Positions 17,027 to 25,297 of a stretch of 64,000 nucleotides of DNA are shown piece by piece. The notes below the pieces were generated by a model that saw nothing but the letters and a program-made list of their open reading frames with translations, searched no databases and was not told the DNA's origin. Every line of letters starts with the position of its first letter. The first letter of the stretch is position 1. The DNA comes from Mesorhizobium koreense (GTDB lineage: Bacteria; Pseudomonadota; Alphaproteobacteria; Rhizobiales; Rhizobiaceae), in assembly GCF_031656215.1 (NCBI RefSeq), contig NZ_CP134228.1:4359001-4423000 (forward strand), given 5' to 3'. A program made the translations under genes and the position numbers.

Positions 17027-18043
17027 TTACGATACGCGACTGATGCAGAAATCGATGACTTCGAGAAGCGCCGATTTCTGCGGCGTCGGCTTCAACGGCG
17101 CCAGCGCGTCGCGGGCGATCTCGCCGAAATGGCGGGCGCGGCCGATCGTGTCTCCTATGGCCGAACGGCGCGCCATCAGGTCGAGCGCCTTTTCCAACTC
17201 GGCATCGCCGTTTTCGCGGCCTTCGATGGCGTGCTTCCAGAAATCGCGCTCCTCCGCCGTCCCCCGGCGATAGCTCAGGATGACGGGCAGCGTTACCTTG
17301 CCCTCGCGGAAATCGTCGCCGACATTCTTGCCGAGGTCCTTGCTCGAACCGCCATAGTCGAGCGCATCGTCGACGAGCTGGAAGGCGAGGCCGAGATTGG
17401 TGCCGTAGGAGCGCAGCGCCGCGCGGTCGGAGCGCGAAGCGCCGGCGATGATCGGCCCGACCTCGGCGGCGGCCGAAAACAGCGCCGCCGTCTTCGCCCT
17501 GATCACGGCGAGGTACTCGTCTTCCGTCGTTTCCAGGTTCTGCGCGGCGGCGAGCTGCATCACCTCGCCCTCGGCGATGACGGACGCAGCGGTCGACAAT
17601 ACGTCGAGCGCATCGAGCGAGCCGACATCGACCATCATGCGGAAAGCCTGGCCGAGCAGGAAATCGCCGACCAGCACGCTCGCCTGGTTGCCCCAGATCA
17701 TGCGCGCGGTCTGCCGGCCCCTTCGCATGCCGCTCTCGTCGACCACATCGTCGTGGAGGAGCGTGGCGGTGTGCATGAACTCGACGCTGGTGGCGAGTTT
17801 CACATGGCCCTCGCCGGAATAACCGAACATCTGGGCGGCGGCGAGCGTCACCATGGGCCTCAGGCGCTTGCCGCCCGACGAAATCAGGTGCTCGGCGATC
17901 TGCGGGATCATATCGACGTCGGAACCCGCCTTCGACAGGATCAACTCGTTGACGCGCGCCATGTCGGCGGCGGTCAGGTCGAGCAGCCTGCCGATCGTCG
18001 GATTGCCCCTCTTGCCCTCTTCAAGCGATAGAACGACGCCCAA
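17027..18043 (-). CDS. ispB: Polyprenyl (octaprenyl/decaprenyl) diphosphate synthase
   Basis: A 338-residue trans-prenyltransferase that builds the ubiquinone side chain from IPP and FPP. The first Asp-rich motif is LLHDDVVDE and the second VDDALDYGG; GGKRLRP near residue 58 binds the diphosphate. Residues before the first motif (SVEFMHTATLL) are small to medium, consistent with a long-chain product. Rhizobia usually make Q10, but length cannot be read with certainty. It supplies UbiA (2478-3461). It is divergent from the DUF2007 gene with 150 bases between. Confidence 0.93.
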   Translation of the reverse strand: MGVVLSLEEGKRGNPTIGRLLDLTAADMARVNELILSKAGSDVDMIPQIAEHLISSGGKRLRPMVTLAAAQMFGYSGEGHVKLATSVEFMHTATLLHDDVVDESGMRRGRQTARMIWGNQASVLVGDFLLGQAFRMMVDVGSLDALDVLSTAASVIAEGEVMQLAAAQNLETTEDEYLAVIRAKTAALFSAAAEVGPIIAGASRSDRAALRSYGTNLGLAFQLVDDALDYGGSSKDLGKNVGDDFREGKVTLPVILSYRRGTAEERDFWKHAIEGRENGDAELEKALDLMARRSAIGDTIGRARHFGEIARDALAPLKPTPQKSALLEVIDFCISRVS

Positions 18044-18193
18044 TGCGGGTACTCCCCGTCAAGATTCCCGTAATCGAGATATCCTCTTAGCGGAACTTAT
18101 GGAGCGCTGGAAGCCAGACCATGCGGGCGGATTGGCGCGCAGGAACGGAAAGGCTAAAAGCTTTCGAGCCTTCACCGTCACAGGGATCGTCCG

Positions 18194-18418
18194 ATGATCG
18201 AACTTCTGCGCACCAACGACCCCGTGCTGATCTCTTTCGTGGAATCGCTGATGCGGGATGCCGGCATCGGCTTCTTCGTCGCCGACCAGAACATGAGCAT
18301 CGTGGAAGGCTCGCTCGGCATCCTGCCGCGCCGGGTCATGGTGGAGAGAGACCGCGAAGTCGAGGCGCGCCGTATCCTGAAGGACGCCGGCATATCGCAC
18401 GAGATGAAGGGGCGCTGA
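18194..18418 (+). CDS. DUF2007 domain protein
   Basis: A 74-residue soluble protein of the DUF2007 (putative signal-transducing protein) family. It opens with the family-typical MIELLRTNDPVLISFVESLM, continues with FVADQNMSIVEGS-x-G and ends with VERDREVEARRILKDAGI, a small alpha/beta fold. No enzymatic residues are known. Its stop lies two bases before the methyltransferase ATG, so the two are co-translated, an arrangement I recall from other rhizobia. Confidence 0.85.
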   Translation: MIELLRTNDPVLISFVESLMRDAGIGFFVADQNMSIVEGSLGILPRRVMVERDREVEARRILKDAGISHEMKGR

Positions 18419-18420
18419 CC

Positions 18421-19218
18421 ATGCCGGCCGAAGCGGCCGATCCGCCTGACGGCATGGCCGGCGCCACGATCGACGCCTTCCATCGCGGCGCTTTCTTCCT
18501 GGCGCAGCCCGCCGGGCGCGGTCACCGCGCGGGTCTCGACGCGATGATCCTCGCCGCTGCCGTTCCCTCCGGCTTCACGGGCCGTCTTGCCGATCTAGGC
18601 GCCGGCGCCGGCGCGGCGGGGCTGGCAGTTGCCACGCGCTGCCCGGATGCCAGGATCGTGCTGGTCGAGCGCGATGCCGAAATGGTCGCCTACGCGCGGA
18701 GATCGCTGGGATTGCCGCAGAACGCGGCGCTTATCGGCCGCGCGGAAGTATTCGCCGCCGATGTAACGCTATCCGGCGAGGCGCGCACCGCCGCGGGACT
18801 CGCCGACCGCGCCTACGACTTCGCCATCATGAACCCGCCTTTCAACGCGCCGGCCGACCGCGCCAGTTCCGACAATCTGAAGAAACGCGCCCATGTCATG
18901 CCGTCCGACATGTTCGAGCAATGGGTTCGCACGGCCGCCGCTATCGTGAAGCCCGGCGGCGGGCTGGCCCTGATCGCCCGGCCGGTCTCGCTTGAAACGA
19001 TCCTCGCCGCGCTTGCCGGCCGCTTCGGCGAGGCGAGGATCGTGCCGATCCATCCGCGCGCGGAGGAAGACGCTATCCGCATCGTGCTGAGGGCCCGTCA
19101 CGGCTCGCGCGGCGGACCGGCGCTTTCCCCGCCGCTCGTCCTGCACGACACAGGCCGCGCCCTGACGCCGCGCGCCGACACCATCTGCAACGGAACGGCA
19201 GGGCTTTTCGGGGATTGA
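18421..19218 (+). CDS. tRNA1(Val) adenine-37 N6-methyltransferase-like protein
   Basis: A 265-residue SAM-dependent methyltransferase. It has a Rossmann motif I (LADLGAGAGAAGLA, near residue 60), an acidic ribose site (VLVERDAEM) and the N6-adenine catalytic motif NPPF (FAIMNPPFN), all as in TrmN6/YfiC, which methylates A37 of tRNA1(Val). A C-terminal extension of about 35 residues after the core is poorly conserved. The ATG follows the DUF2007 stop by two bases. A palindromic repeat lies after it. Confidence 0.85.
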   Translation: MPAEAADPPDGMAGATIDAFHRGAFFLAQPAGRGHRAGLDAMILAAAVPSGFTGRLADLGAGAGAAGLAVATRCPDARIVLVERDAEMVAYARRSLGLPQNAALIGRAEVFAADVTLSGEARTAAGLADRAYDFAIMNPPFNAPADRASSDNLKKRAHVMPSDMFEQWVRTAAAIVKPGGGLALIARPVSLETILAALAGRFGEARIVPIHPRAEEDAIRIVLRARHGSRGGPALSPPLVLHDTGRALTPRADTICNGTAGLFGD

Positions 19219-19237
19219 GCAAGGAGGAACGGGCGGT

Positions 19238-19375
19238 ACCCCTCTCCGTCGCGCTTCGCGCGCCACCTCTCCCCCGCAAGCGAGGGCGAGGAAGGGAGCC
19301 AAGCATGCGGCCGGCCTTTCCTCGCCCCCTTCCAGGGGGAGAAGGTGGCCCGGCGAAGCCGGACGGAGAGCGGGT
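19238..19375. repeat. Intergenic palindromic element (type A)
   Basis: About 138 bases with near-symmetric ends (ACCCCTCTCCG ... CGGAGAGCGGGT) and inner hairpins (GTCGCGCTTCGCGCGCCACC; CCCCCTTCCAGGGGGAG). Most of its length aligns, in reverse orientation, with the element inside ispE at 21331-21472, including the centre AAGGG-x-GCCAAGCAT-x-GCGGCCGGC. Confidence 0.85.
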
Positions 19376-19480
19376 GCTGACTTAAGCTGATTTTTCAGCG
19401 ATTGAGAGGAAGAAGCCCCACGCTTGTGCCCGGCGCCAACATACCTACATCCATCCCACACCAACGGGAGGCTTGCCCAC

Positions 19481-20350
19481 GTGCCGAAATTCTTCAACCG
19501 CATCCTGCCGAAGCGCCTGCGTTCGGAAGGCATCACCATCCCGGTGATCCGGCTGCAAGGCGCGATCTTCGCCGGCGGCAACCAGCTCCGCCCCGCGCTT
19601 TCGCTGGCGGGCACGGCCGGCCTGATCGAAAAGGCCTTTGCCTTCAAGGAGACGCCGGCGGTGGCGATCTCGCTCAACTCGCCGGGAGGCTCGCCGGTGC
19701 AGTCGCGCCTCATCTACAAGCGCATCCGCGACCTAGCCGACGAAAAGGGCAAGCATGTCCTCGTCTTCGTCGAGGACATCGCAGCTTCCGGCGGCTACAT
19801 GATCGCGCTTGCCGGCGACGAGATCATCGCCGATCCCTCCTCCATCGTCGGCTCGATCGGCGTCGTCTCCGCCTCCTTCGGCTTCCAGGACCTGATCAAG
19901 AAGATAGGGGTGGAGCGGCGCGTCCATACCGCCGGGCAGAACAAGGCGGTGCTCGATCCCTTCCGGCCGGAAAAGAAGGAAGACGTCGAGCGGCTGAAGG
20001 CGCTGCAGCTCGAAGTGCACGAGACTTTCATCGAACTCGTCAAGGAGCGGCGCGGCAAGCGGCTCACCGACGATCCGGACCTCTTCACCGGGCTTTTCTG
20101 GAGCGCCAAGCGTGGCCTCGCGCTCGGCCTCGTCGACAGCCTTGGCGACATGCGCTCGGTCCTCAAGACGCGCTATGGCGACAAGACGAGCCTAAAGCTG
20201 GTGACGCAGCCGCGCGGCTTTTTGGCGCGCCGGCTCGGCTTCCTCGGCTCCCGAAACACGGATTATCTGCCCGAAATGGCAGCCGGCGCTGTCAGTAGTG
20301 TGCTTGATACGCTGGAGGAACGAGCGCTGTGGAACCGCTTCGGCCTTTGA
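19481..20350 (+). CDS. S49 family (SohB/SppA-like) protease
   Basis: A 289-residue serine protease of the SppA/SohB clan. The Ser nucleophile lies in DIAASGGYMIAL, the general-base Lys probably in AGQNKAVLDPF, and SLNSPGGSPVQS forms the oxyanion region. No strong N-terminal membrane anchor is visible, unlike SppA signal-peptide peptidase, so it may be cytosolic or peripherally bound. GTG 19481 is chosen because the text before it is not protein-like and CCAACGGGAGG precedes it. These enzymes degrade cleaved signal peptides or misfolded membrane-protein fragments. Confidence 0.88.
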   Translation: MPKFFNRILPKRLRSEGITIPVIRLQGAIFAGGNQLRPALSLAGTAGLIEKAFAFKETPAVAISLNSPGGSPVQSRLIYKRIRDLADEKGKHVLVFVEDIAASGGYMIALAGDEIIADPSSIVGSIGVVSASFGFQDLIKKIGVERRVHTAGQNKAVLDPFRPEKKEDVERLKALQLEVHETFIELVKERRGKRLTDDPDLFTGLFWSAKRGLALGLVDSLGDMRSVLKTRYGDKTSLKLVTQPRGFLARRLGFLGSRNTDYLPEMAAGAVSSVLDTLEERALWNRFGL

Positions 20351-20421
20351 TCCGTTCCGGAAAAGTCCTATAGTGAGGATGAAAGTCGGCCGGCAAACCT
20401 TCCCGCGCCGCGTGTCGTTTC

Positions 20422-20467
20422 GCATGATCTCCGTCCGAAAAGCGGCGTCCACTTTTCGGGATCATGC
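20422..20467. repeat. RIME-like palindromic repeat
   Basis: 46 bases with GCATGATC ... GATCATGC ends and inner CCGAAAAG / CTTTTCGG pairing. The design matches the second half of the element at 61071-61170, and resembles the widespread rhizobial intergenic mosaic elements (recalled, not searched). It sits in front of a small membrane-protein gene. Confidence 0.75.
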
Positions 20468-20484
20468 CGGAGGAGCTGAAGGCC

Positions 20485-20670
20485 ATGCCACAGCTGATAT
20501 TCTTCGCCCTTGTCGCGCTGGTCGTCTATTACGGCTACAGATCGTTCGTCCGCGAGGCTCAACGCGTCTCGGCACGGGTCAGGCGGCAGGAAAAGCAAGC
20601 CCAGAACGGCGCCATCGGAACGCTGGTCAAGGATCCCGTCACCGGCGAATACAGGCTGGCGAAAGACTGA
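20485..20670 (+). CDS. Small membrane-anchored hypothetical protein
   Basis: A 61-residue protein with one N-terminal transmembrane helix (LIFFALVALVVYYGYRSFV) followed by a basic helix (RVSARVRRQEKQ) and a short tail GTLVKDPVTGEYRLAKD. ATG 20485 is chosen over ATG 20464 because AGGAG lies nine bases upstream, while 20464 falls inside the palindromic repeat. The tail pattern L-x-x-D-P-x-T-G-x-Y resembles short proteins common in alphaproteobacteria, but no function is known. ispE begins 13 bases after its stop, so they may be co-transcribed. Confidence 0.65.
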   Translation: MPQLIFFALVALVVYYGYRSFVREAQRVSARVRRQEKQAQNGAIGTLVKDPVTGEYRLAKD

Positions 20671-20683
20671 TCCCCCACGTCGC

Positions 20684-21784
20684 ATGTCGGTAATCGCGTC
20701 CGCCATCGGTCCTGTTCAGGCGCCGGCCAAGATCAATCTTGCGCTCCATGTCGTCGGGCAGCGCGACGACGGCTACCATCTGCTCGAAAGCGTTGCCGTC
20801 TTTACCCGCTTCGGAGACCGGGTGACCGTCGATCGGGCCGAAGCCGATGAATTCGTCGTGACCGGCCCTTATGCCGACGCGATCCCCATCGATGAAAGCA
20901 ATCTCGTCCTGCGGGCGCGGGACGCATTGCGCGCCGCCCTGCCCTCGGGCGCGGGTTTCCCGGTCTCCATTTCGCTGGAAAAGAACCTGCCGCCCGCCTC
21001 CGGCATCGGCGGCGGATCGAGCGACGCCGCCGCGACGCTGAAGGCGCTGGAGCGGCTTTGGGGCGGCACGGACAAGATTTCACTGGAGGAGATCGGCCTG
21101 CCGCTCGGGGCCGACGTGCCGATGTGCCTGTCGTCATCGCCGGCGCTGGTTTCCGGCATCGGGGAAAATGTCGAGCGGATACCTAATTTTCCACCGCTCT
21201 TCATCGTCCTTGTGAATCCCGGCGTGGAAGTATCGACGCCGGCAGTGTTTTCCCGACTGAAGGTGAAAAATAATCCGGGATTGGGGCGGCCCGTTTTCGA
21301 TGGCCGGAGCACAGGCGCATCTGAAGTTCGACCCCCACTCCGATTTGCTTCGCAAACCGCCTATCCTCCGCTCGACGGGGGAGAGGAAGCGCCGGCCGCA
21401 ATGCTTGGCACCCTTCCTCTCCCCCATGAAAATGAGGGAGAGGTGGCGCGCGAAGCGCGACGGAGTGGGGGTTATTCGGCCATGTCCGATCGCCCTGTCG
21501 GTGGCCGGGAAGTCCTCCATGCATGGCTCCGCGAAACGCGCAACGACCTACAGGCTCCCGCGCGGGAACTGGCACCCGTAATCGGCGACACACTCGAAGC
21601 GCTTCGCGCCACGCAGGCACAGTTCTTTCGCATGTCGGGTTCGGGCGCGACCTGCTTCGGCCTTTACGATACAAACCGGGAGGCGGAAGCCGCGGCCGCC
21701 GCCATCAGGCGCGTACAGCCCGGCTGGTTTGTCGTGGCGACCCAGACCTTCGCGGCTTCAGGAGAACATCATGCCGGGAATTGA
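20684..21784 (+). CDS. ispE: 4-diphosphocytidyl-2-C-methyl-D-erythritol kinase with an in-frame palindrome insertion
   Basis: GHMP-family kinase of the MEP isoprenoid pathway. APAKINLALHVVGQRDDGYH at the N-terminus and the ATP loop PPASGIGGGSSDAA (about 103-116) are intact, as is the C-terminal MSGSGATCFGLY. The 366 residues exceed the usual 285-300. The excess is residues about 216-263, which translate a type A palindromic element and read as low-complexity sequence, placed just before the conserved RNDLQAPA block. The ATG at 20684 opens directly onto the conserved start. Its stop overlaps moaB by 14 bases. Confidence 0.93.
   Translation: MSVIASAIGPVQAPAKINLALHVVGQRDDGYHLLESVAVFTRFGDRVTVDRAEADEFVVTGPYADAIPIDESNLVLRARDALRAALPSGAGFPVSISLEKNLPPASGIGGGSSDAAATLKALERLWGGTDKISLEEIGLPLGADVPMCLSSSPALVSGIGENVERIPNFPPLFIVLVNPGVEVSTPAVFSRLKVKNNPGLGRPVFDGRSTGASEVRPPLRFASQTAYPPLDGGEEAPAAMLGTLPLPHENEGEVAREARRSGGYSAMSDRPVGGREVLHAWLRETRNDLQAPARELAPVIGDTLEALRATQAQFFRMSGSGATCFGLYDTNREAEAAAAAIRRVQPGWFVVATQTFAASGEHHAGN
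21331..21472. repeat. Palindromic element inside ispE (type A)
   Basis: 142 bases with perfect 12-base terminal inverted repeats (ACCCCCACTCCG at 21331-21342, CGGAGTGGGGGT at 21461-21472) and inner complementary blocks (CTCTCCCCCATG / CATGGGGGAGAG type). Clearly related to the intergenic element at 19238-19375. It keeps the ispE frame open. Confidence 0.9.
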
Positions 21785-22319
21785 CGAGAGGCGCCCTTTC
21801 ATCCCGGTCGGCTTCGCGGTGCTCACCGTCTCCGATACGCGTTCGCCTGGCGAAGACAAGTCCGGCCAGACGCTTTCCGACCGCATCGAAGCCGCCGGCC
21901 ATCGCCTCGTTCGGCGCGACATCGTGCGCGACGACGCCGAGGCGATCCGGAAAGCCGTGCTCGGCTGGGTGGCCGACGGCGAGGTGGATGCCATCCTTAC
22001 GACCGGCGGCACCGGCTTCACCGGCCGCGACGTGACGCCGGAGGCGCTGGAGCCGCTGTTCGACAAGCGCATGGACGGCTTCGCGGAAGTCTTCCACCGC
22101 ATCTCCTACGACAAGATCGGCGTCTCCACCATCCAGTCGCGCGCCACGGCCGGGCTGATCGGCACCACCTTCGTCTTCGTGCTGCCCGGCTCTCCCGGCG
22201 CCTGCAAGGACGCCTGGGACGGGATTCTTCAAGCCCAGTTCGACTATCGGCACATGCCCTGCAATTTCGTGGAGATCATGCCGAGGCTCGACGAGCACCT
22301 GAAGCGCGGGAAAAGCTGA
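21771..22319 (+). CDS. moaB: Molybdenum cofactor biosynthesis protein B
   Basis: A 182-residue MoaB/MogA-fold protein that adenylylates molybdopterin or otherwise prepares it for metal insertion. The core TTGGTGFTGRDVTPEAL and the SVSDTRS-like opening (LTVSDTRSPGEDKSG) are present, as is the LPGSPGACKDAWDGIL segment. ATG 21771 has AGGAG upstream and overlaps the ispE stop. The likely user of the cofactor in this window is the oxidoreductase at 48232-50616, although it is far away. Confidence 0.93.
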   Translation: MPGIDERRPFIPVGFAVLTVSDTRSPGEDKSGQTLSDRIEAAGHRLVRRDIVRDDAEAIRKAVLGWVADGEVDAILTTGGTGFTGRDVTPEALEPLFDKRMDGFAEVFHRISYDKIGVSTIQSRATAGLIGTTFVFVLPGSPGACKDAWDGILQAQFDYRHMPCNFVEIMPRLDEHLKRGKS

Positions 22320-22440
22320 GCGTTTCCCTCCGTCATCCCGGTTTCGGGCAGCGAAGCGACGGCCGGAAGACCGACCGATAGCTACCCGCTCCATCTGGGC
22401 CCATCCACGGGCGGAGCAGGAGCGAAGCGGTTCTCTCGGC

Positions 22441-22496
22441 TTCGTCATCCTAGGGCGGAGTCGAGCGCAGCGAAGTGCGGATCCGAGGATGACGAA
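22441..22496. repeat. Short palindromic repeat
   Basis: Perfect 11-base inverted repeat TTCGTCATCCT (22441-22451) / AGGATGACGAA (22486-22496) around a GC-rich spacer. It has the look of one module of the mosaic intergenic repeats of rhizobia. It lies between moaB and the duplicated block. Confidence 0.65.
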
Positions 22497-22597
22497 CGTG
22501 GAGAGGTCGGCGAAAACGTGGATGGGATCAAGCCTGTCTGCATCCGGAAGCCGCTAGCTTCCGCGCTTCCCGCATTTTTCTTCTCTCCCTTTCTCTC

Positions 22598-23115
22598 CAC
22601 GCCTTCCGCGCTTCCTCCATACTCCCCGTCAGTTCTCCCATCGGGAACACCGATCATGACGGTGATTGCGTGGGGAGGAGCCGGCGCCTCCGCCGTGATG
22701 CCGACGTGGCATCACGGCCGGGGAGGTCCTGCCGGGAGGTTCCCCTGGGGGGACTATGACCCCTGCGTGTCGGAAAGAGACACACAGACCCGAGGCAGAA
22801 GAGCGCTGGATCTGATCGGAGAAATCGCCGGCGGGCGGCCGCAAGGTCGCACGTAAATTGCTTAGATGAGCGAGCCTGCGGCCGCCCGTCTTTCCCGACT
22901 TTCAATGGCCAGACCGGAAACGGGCGTGGCGGGGATGAAACGTGGGCAATGACAAAGACGGATAATCCTGTGCGAAGGGGCGGAGGATGGGGAGTATTTT
23001 TACAAACGATAAACTTCAAACGAGAGGCATACCCCAAAGCCCGACCGGGCGTCGCGCCCGCTGGCGCGCCCCCGCGGGGCCCAGCCGCGTCAGCGGCGTA
23101 CGGGCGTGAGCGAAA
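22598..23115. repeat. Duplicated hairpin-rich block, copy 1
   Basis: About 0.5 kb repeated, inverted, at 57970-58733. The first ~200 bases (22598-22795) are about nine-tenths identical by eye; the middle (22820-22985) is a looser match with shared islands (AGAAATCGCCGGCGG, CAATGGCCAG, GGATAAT); the last ~100 bases match well again (CGACCGGGCGTCGCG, GTACGGGCGTGAGCGAAA). It contains strong hairpins, e.g. 22693-22717 (10-base stem) and 22765-22785 (7-base stem). No credible gene is present: the only shared frame starts at 22657 and has no ribosome site. Confidence 0.85.
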
Positions 23116-23132
23116 GAAACATTCTCACAAAA

Positions 23133-23147
23133 GTTCTTGCTTTGTTC
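23133..23147 (+). promoter_or_regulatory. LexA (SOS) box
   Basis: GTTC-TTGCTTT-GTTC is an exact match to the alphaproteobacterial LexA operator GTTC-N7-GTTC. It lies 75 bases before the start of the radical SAM gene, the proper position for an operator over its promoter, so this gene is probably induced by DNA damage. Confidence 0.8.
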
Positions 23148-23222
23148 TCATTCGATGGATAGGAATAATTTCATGAAGCGGCCGATTCGGGTGGCCGATA
23201 AAGAGCATCGCGAGACCAAGAA

Positions 23223-24377
23223 ATGGAACCGATCGCACGCGCGGATGTTGCAGCCTTCAGGAATGGAGGCACGCTTTTGGCCAATGCCCTCATCGAGCAT
23301 AGCGGTATCCGGATCGACGCCGAGCGGCGGCGCGGACGCGGCGCGGGCGTCAATCCGTCCGGCCGCTTCGAGCCGGTCAGCCGCCACGTCTTCGACGACG
23401 GCTGGGACACGATCGAGGAACTGCCGCCCTTCAAGACCGAGGTGCAGGTGGAGAAGCCGCGCACGATCATCACGCGTAACGAATCCCCCGACATCTCCTT
23501 CGACCGCTCGATCAACCCCTATCGCGGCTGCGAGCATGGCTGCGTCTACTGCTTCGCCCGGCCGACGCACGCCTATATGGGTCTGTCGCCGGGGCTCGAC
23601 TTCGAATCGAAGCTGTTCGCCAAGCCCGACGCGGCAAGGCTGCTGGAACGCGAACTGGCGAAGGAAGGCTACCAGCCGAAGATCATCGCCATCGGCACCA
23701 ACACCGATCCCTATCAGCCGATCGAGAAGAAATGGCGTATCATGCGCGAGATCCTGGAGGTGCTGGAGGCCTACAACCACCCGGTCGGCATCGTGACCAA
23801 GTCGGCGCTGGTGACGCGCGACATCGATATCCTGTCGCGCATGGCCGGGAAAGGGTTGGCCAAGGTCGCGCTTTCGGTGACGAGCCTCGACCGGACGCTG
23901 GCGCGGACGATGGAGCCGCGCGCGGCGACGCCGCCGAAGCGGTTGGAGACGATCCGGCAACTCGCGGAAGCCGGCATACCGGCCTCGGTGATGGTGGCGC
24001 CGATCATCCCCGGCCTCAACGACCAAGAGATCGAGCGCATCCTCGATTCCGCAAGAGCCGCCGGCGCGCGTGAGGCGGGTTACGTCATCCTGCGCCTGCC
24101 GCTCGAAGTCAGCCCGATCTTCAAGGACTGGCTTTTACGCCATTATCCCGACCGCTACCGGCACGTGCTGTCGCTGGTGCGCTCCATGCGCGGCGGCAAG
24201 GATTACGATGCCGAATGGGGCAAGCGCATGAAGGGCAACGGCCCCTATGCCTGGCAGATCGGCCGCCGTTTCGAGCTTGCCGCGCGCAAGTATGGCTTCA
24301 ATCTCGAAAGGCGCCGGCTTCGCACCGACCTCTTCAAGGCGCCGAAGGGAGCCGGCGAGCAATTGATGCTTCTTTGA
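23223..24377 (+). CDS. PA0069-type radical SAM protein (SplB-like)
   Basis: A 384-residue radical SAM enzyme of the PA0069/COG1533 class, distantly related to spore photoproduct lyase. The cluster motif is C-EHG-C-VY-C (CxxxCxxC) around residue 100, preceded by SINPYRGCEHG. GTNTDPYQPIE and VMVAPIIPGLND further on are typical family blocks. Chemistry and substrate are not established for this family. The perfect LexA box upstream supports a DNA-damage role. The ATG at 23223 follows a weak GAG site. It is separated from rnhB by 168 bases and may be transcribed with it. Confidence 0.88.
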   Translation: MEPIARADVAAFRNGGTLLANALIEHSGIRIDAERRRGRGAGVNPSGRFEPVSRHVFDDGWDTIEELPPFKTEVQVEKPRTIITRNESPDISFDRSINPYRGCEHGCVYCFARPTHAYMGLSPGLDFESKLFAKPDAARLLERELAKEGYQPKIIAIGTNTDPYQPIEKKWRIMREILEVLEAYNHPVGIVTKSALVTRDIDILSRMAGKGLAKVALSVTSLDRTLARTMEPRAATPPKRLETIRQLAEAGIPASVMVAPIIPGLNDQEIERILDSARAAGAREAGYVILRLPLEVSPIFKDWLLRHYPDRYRHVLSLVRSMRGGKDYDAEWGKRMKGNGPYAWQIGRRFELAARKYGFNLERRRLRTDLFKAPKGAGEQLMLL

Positions 24378-24545
24378 TGGATGCCGCCCGGCTCCCATGT
24401 GTCACTTATGTCATGCTCGGGCGGTATCCTTTCCATTCCCGTCCCGCCTGTCCTCCCTCACAGGCGACGGTACCTTCCCCGCGGTCTCCCCAATCGCCGG
24501 GAAGGGGTTGCGGAGAATCGGGGCGGATGCGAGCATCGCCGCACA

Positions 24546-25244
24546 ATGGCTCGTTCGCGCTCCGATTCTCCGCTTTTGTTCGAACTCCCGCTCGCGCCCG
24601 ATTTCTCGATGGAGAAGCGCGCGATACGAAGCGGAATGTGGCCGGTCGCGGGGCTGGACGAGGCCGGGCGCGGACCACTGGCGGGACCGGTGGCGGCCGC
24701 AGCCGTGATCCTCGACCCCAAAGCCATTCCCGCTGGCCTTGACGATTCGAAACGATTGACGGCAGCGGAACGCGAGGCGCTTTTCGGCGATATCCTTGCA
24801 AGTGCGCTTGCCGTCTCGGTGGCGTCGGTCTCCGCCGGCGGGATCGATCAGCGCAACATCCTGAGGGCGAGCCTCGAAGCGATGCGGCGGGCGCTCACCG
24901 GCTTATGCGTGAGCCCGCGCATGGCGCTTGCCGACGGGCGCGACGTGCCGCCCGGCCTTCCTTGCCCCGCCGAGGCGGTCGTCAAGGGCGACCAGCGCTC
25001 GCAATCCATCGCGGCGGCCTCGATCGTCGCCAAGGTCACGCGCGACCGCATGATGGCGCAGGCCGGCCGCGTACATACGAAATTCGGCTTCGGCGTGCAT
25101 ATGGGCTACGCGACCGCACGGCACCGCGCCGAGATCGCCGACAACGGCCCCCTGCCCCGGCTGCACCGTACGACGTTCGCGCCCTTCCGCCTGGCGACAG
25201 TGGAGATCGAGGTCGAAGAGGAACTGGTGCTCGCGCAAGAATAA
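24546..25244 (+). CDS. rnhB: Ribonuclease HII
   Basis: Removes ribonucleotides from RNA:DNA hybrids and from DNA. The 232 residues include the catalytic [14 protein letters not shown] (Asp-Glu pair), the ADGRD aspartate and the [10 protein letters not shown] helix that ends with the last acidic residue. ATG 24546 is used, since the frame upstream has no homology. The first 38 residues are a variable lead. It follows the SOS-boxed radical SAM gene and ends in a bidirectional terminator shared with the convergent atpF. Confidence 0.94.
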   Translation: MARSRSDSPLLFELPLAPDFSMEKRAIRSGMWPVAGLDEAGRGPLAGPVAAAAVILDPKAIPAGLDDSKRLTAAEREALFGDILASALAVSVASVSAGGIDQRNILRASLEAMRRALTGLCVSPRMALADGRDVPPGLPCPAEAVVKGDQRSQSIAAASIVAKVTRDRMMAQAGRVHTKFGFGVHMGYATARHRAEIADNGPLPRLHRTTFAPFRLATVEIEVEEELVLAQE

Positions 25245-25273
25245 AGCCGCCCCAGCTTGGCCGGCGCGGCTTT
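25243..25273. terminator. Bidirectional terminator between rnhB and the ATP synthase cluster
   Basis: AAAGCCGC ... GCGGCTTT, an 8-base perfect stem with A and T runs at the two ends, begins inside the rnhB stop codon. It can act on both convergent transcripts; the gap to the atpF stop is only 25 bases. Confidence 0.7.
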
Positions 25274-25297
25274 GGCAATCCCGAATTGTCGCTGGGC

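Noticed and set aside
22518-22856. Open frame running through the duplicated block (shared short protein starting at 22657)
   Set aside because: The same frame exists in the inverted copy, but there is no ribosome site. The changes between copies preserve base pairing rather than codons, so it reads as a by-product of the repeat.
22441-23132. Possible CRISPR array or tandem repeat in the moaB downstream gap
   Set aside because: The repeats are few, palindromic and unequal in spacing, without regular spacers, and no cas gene is nearby.
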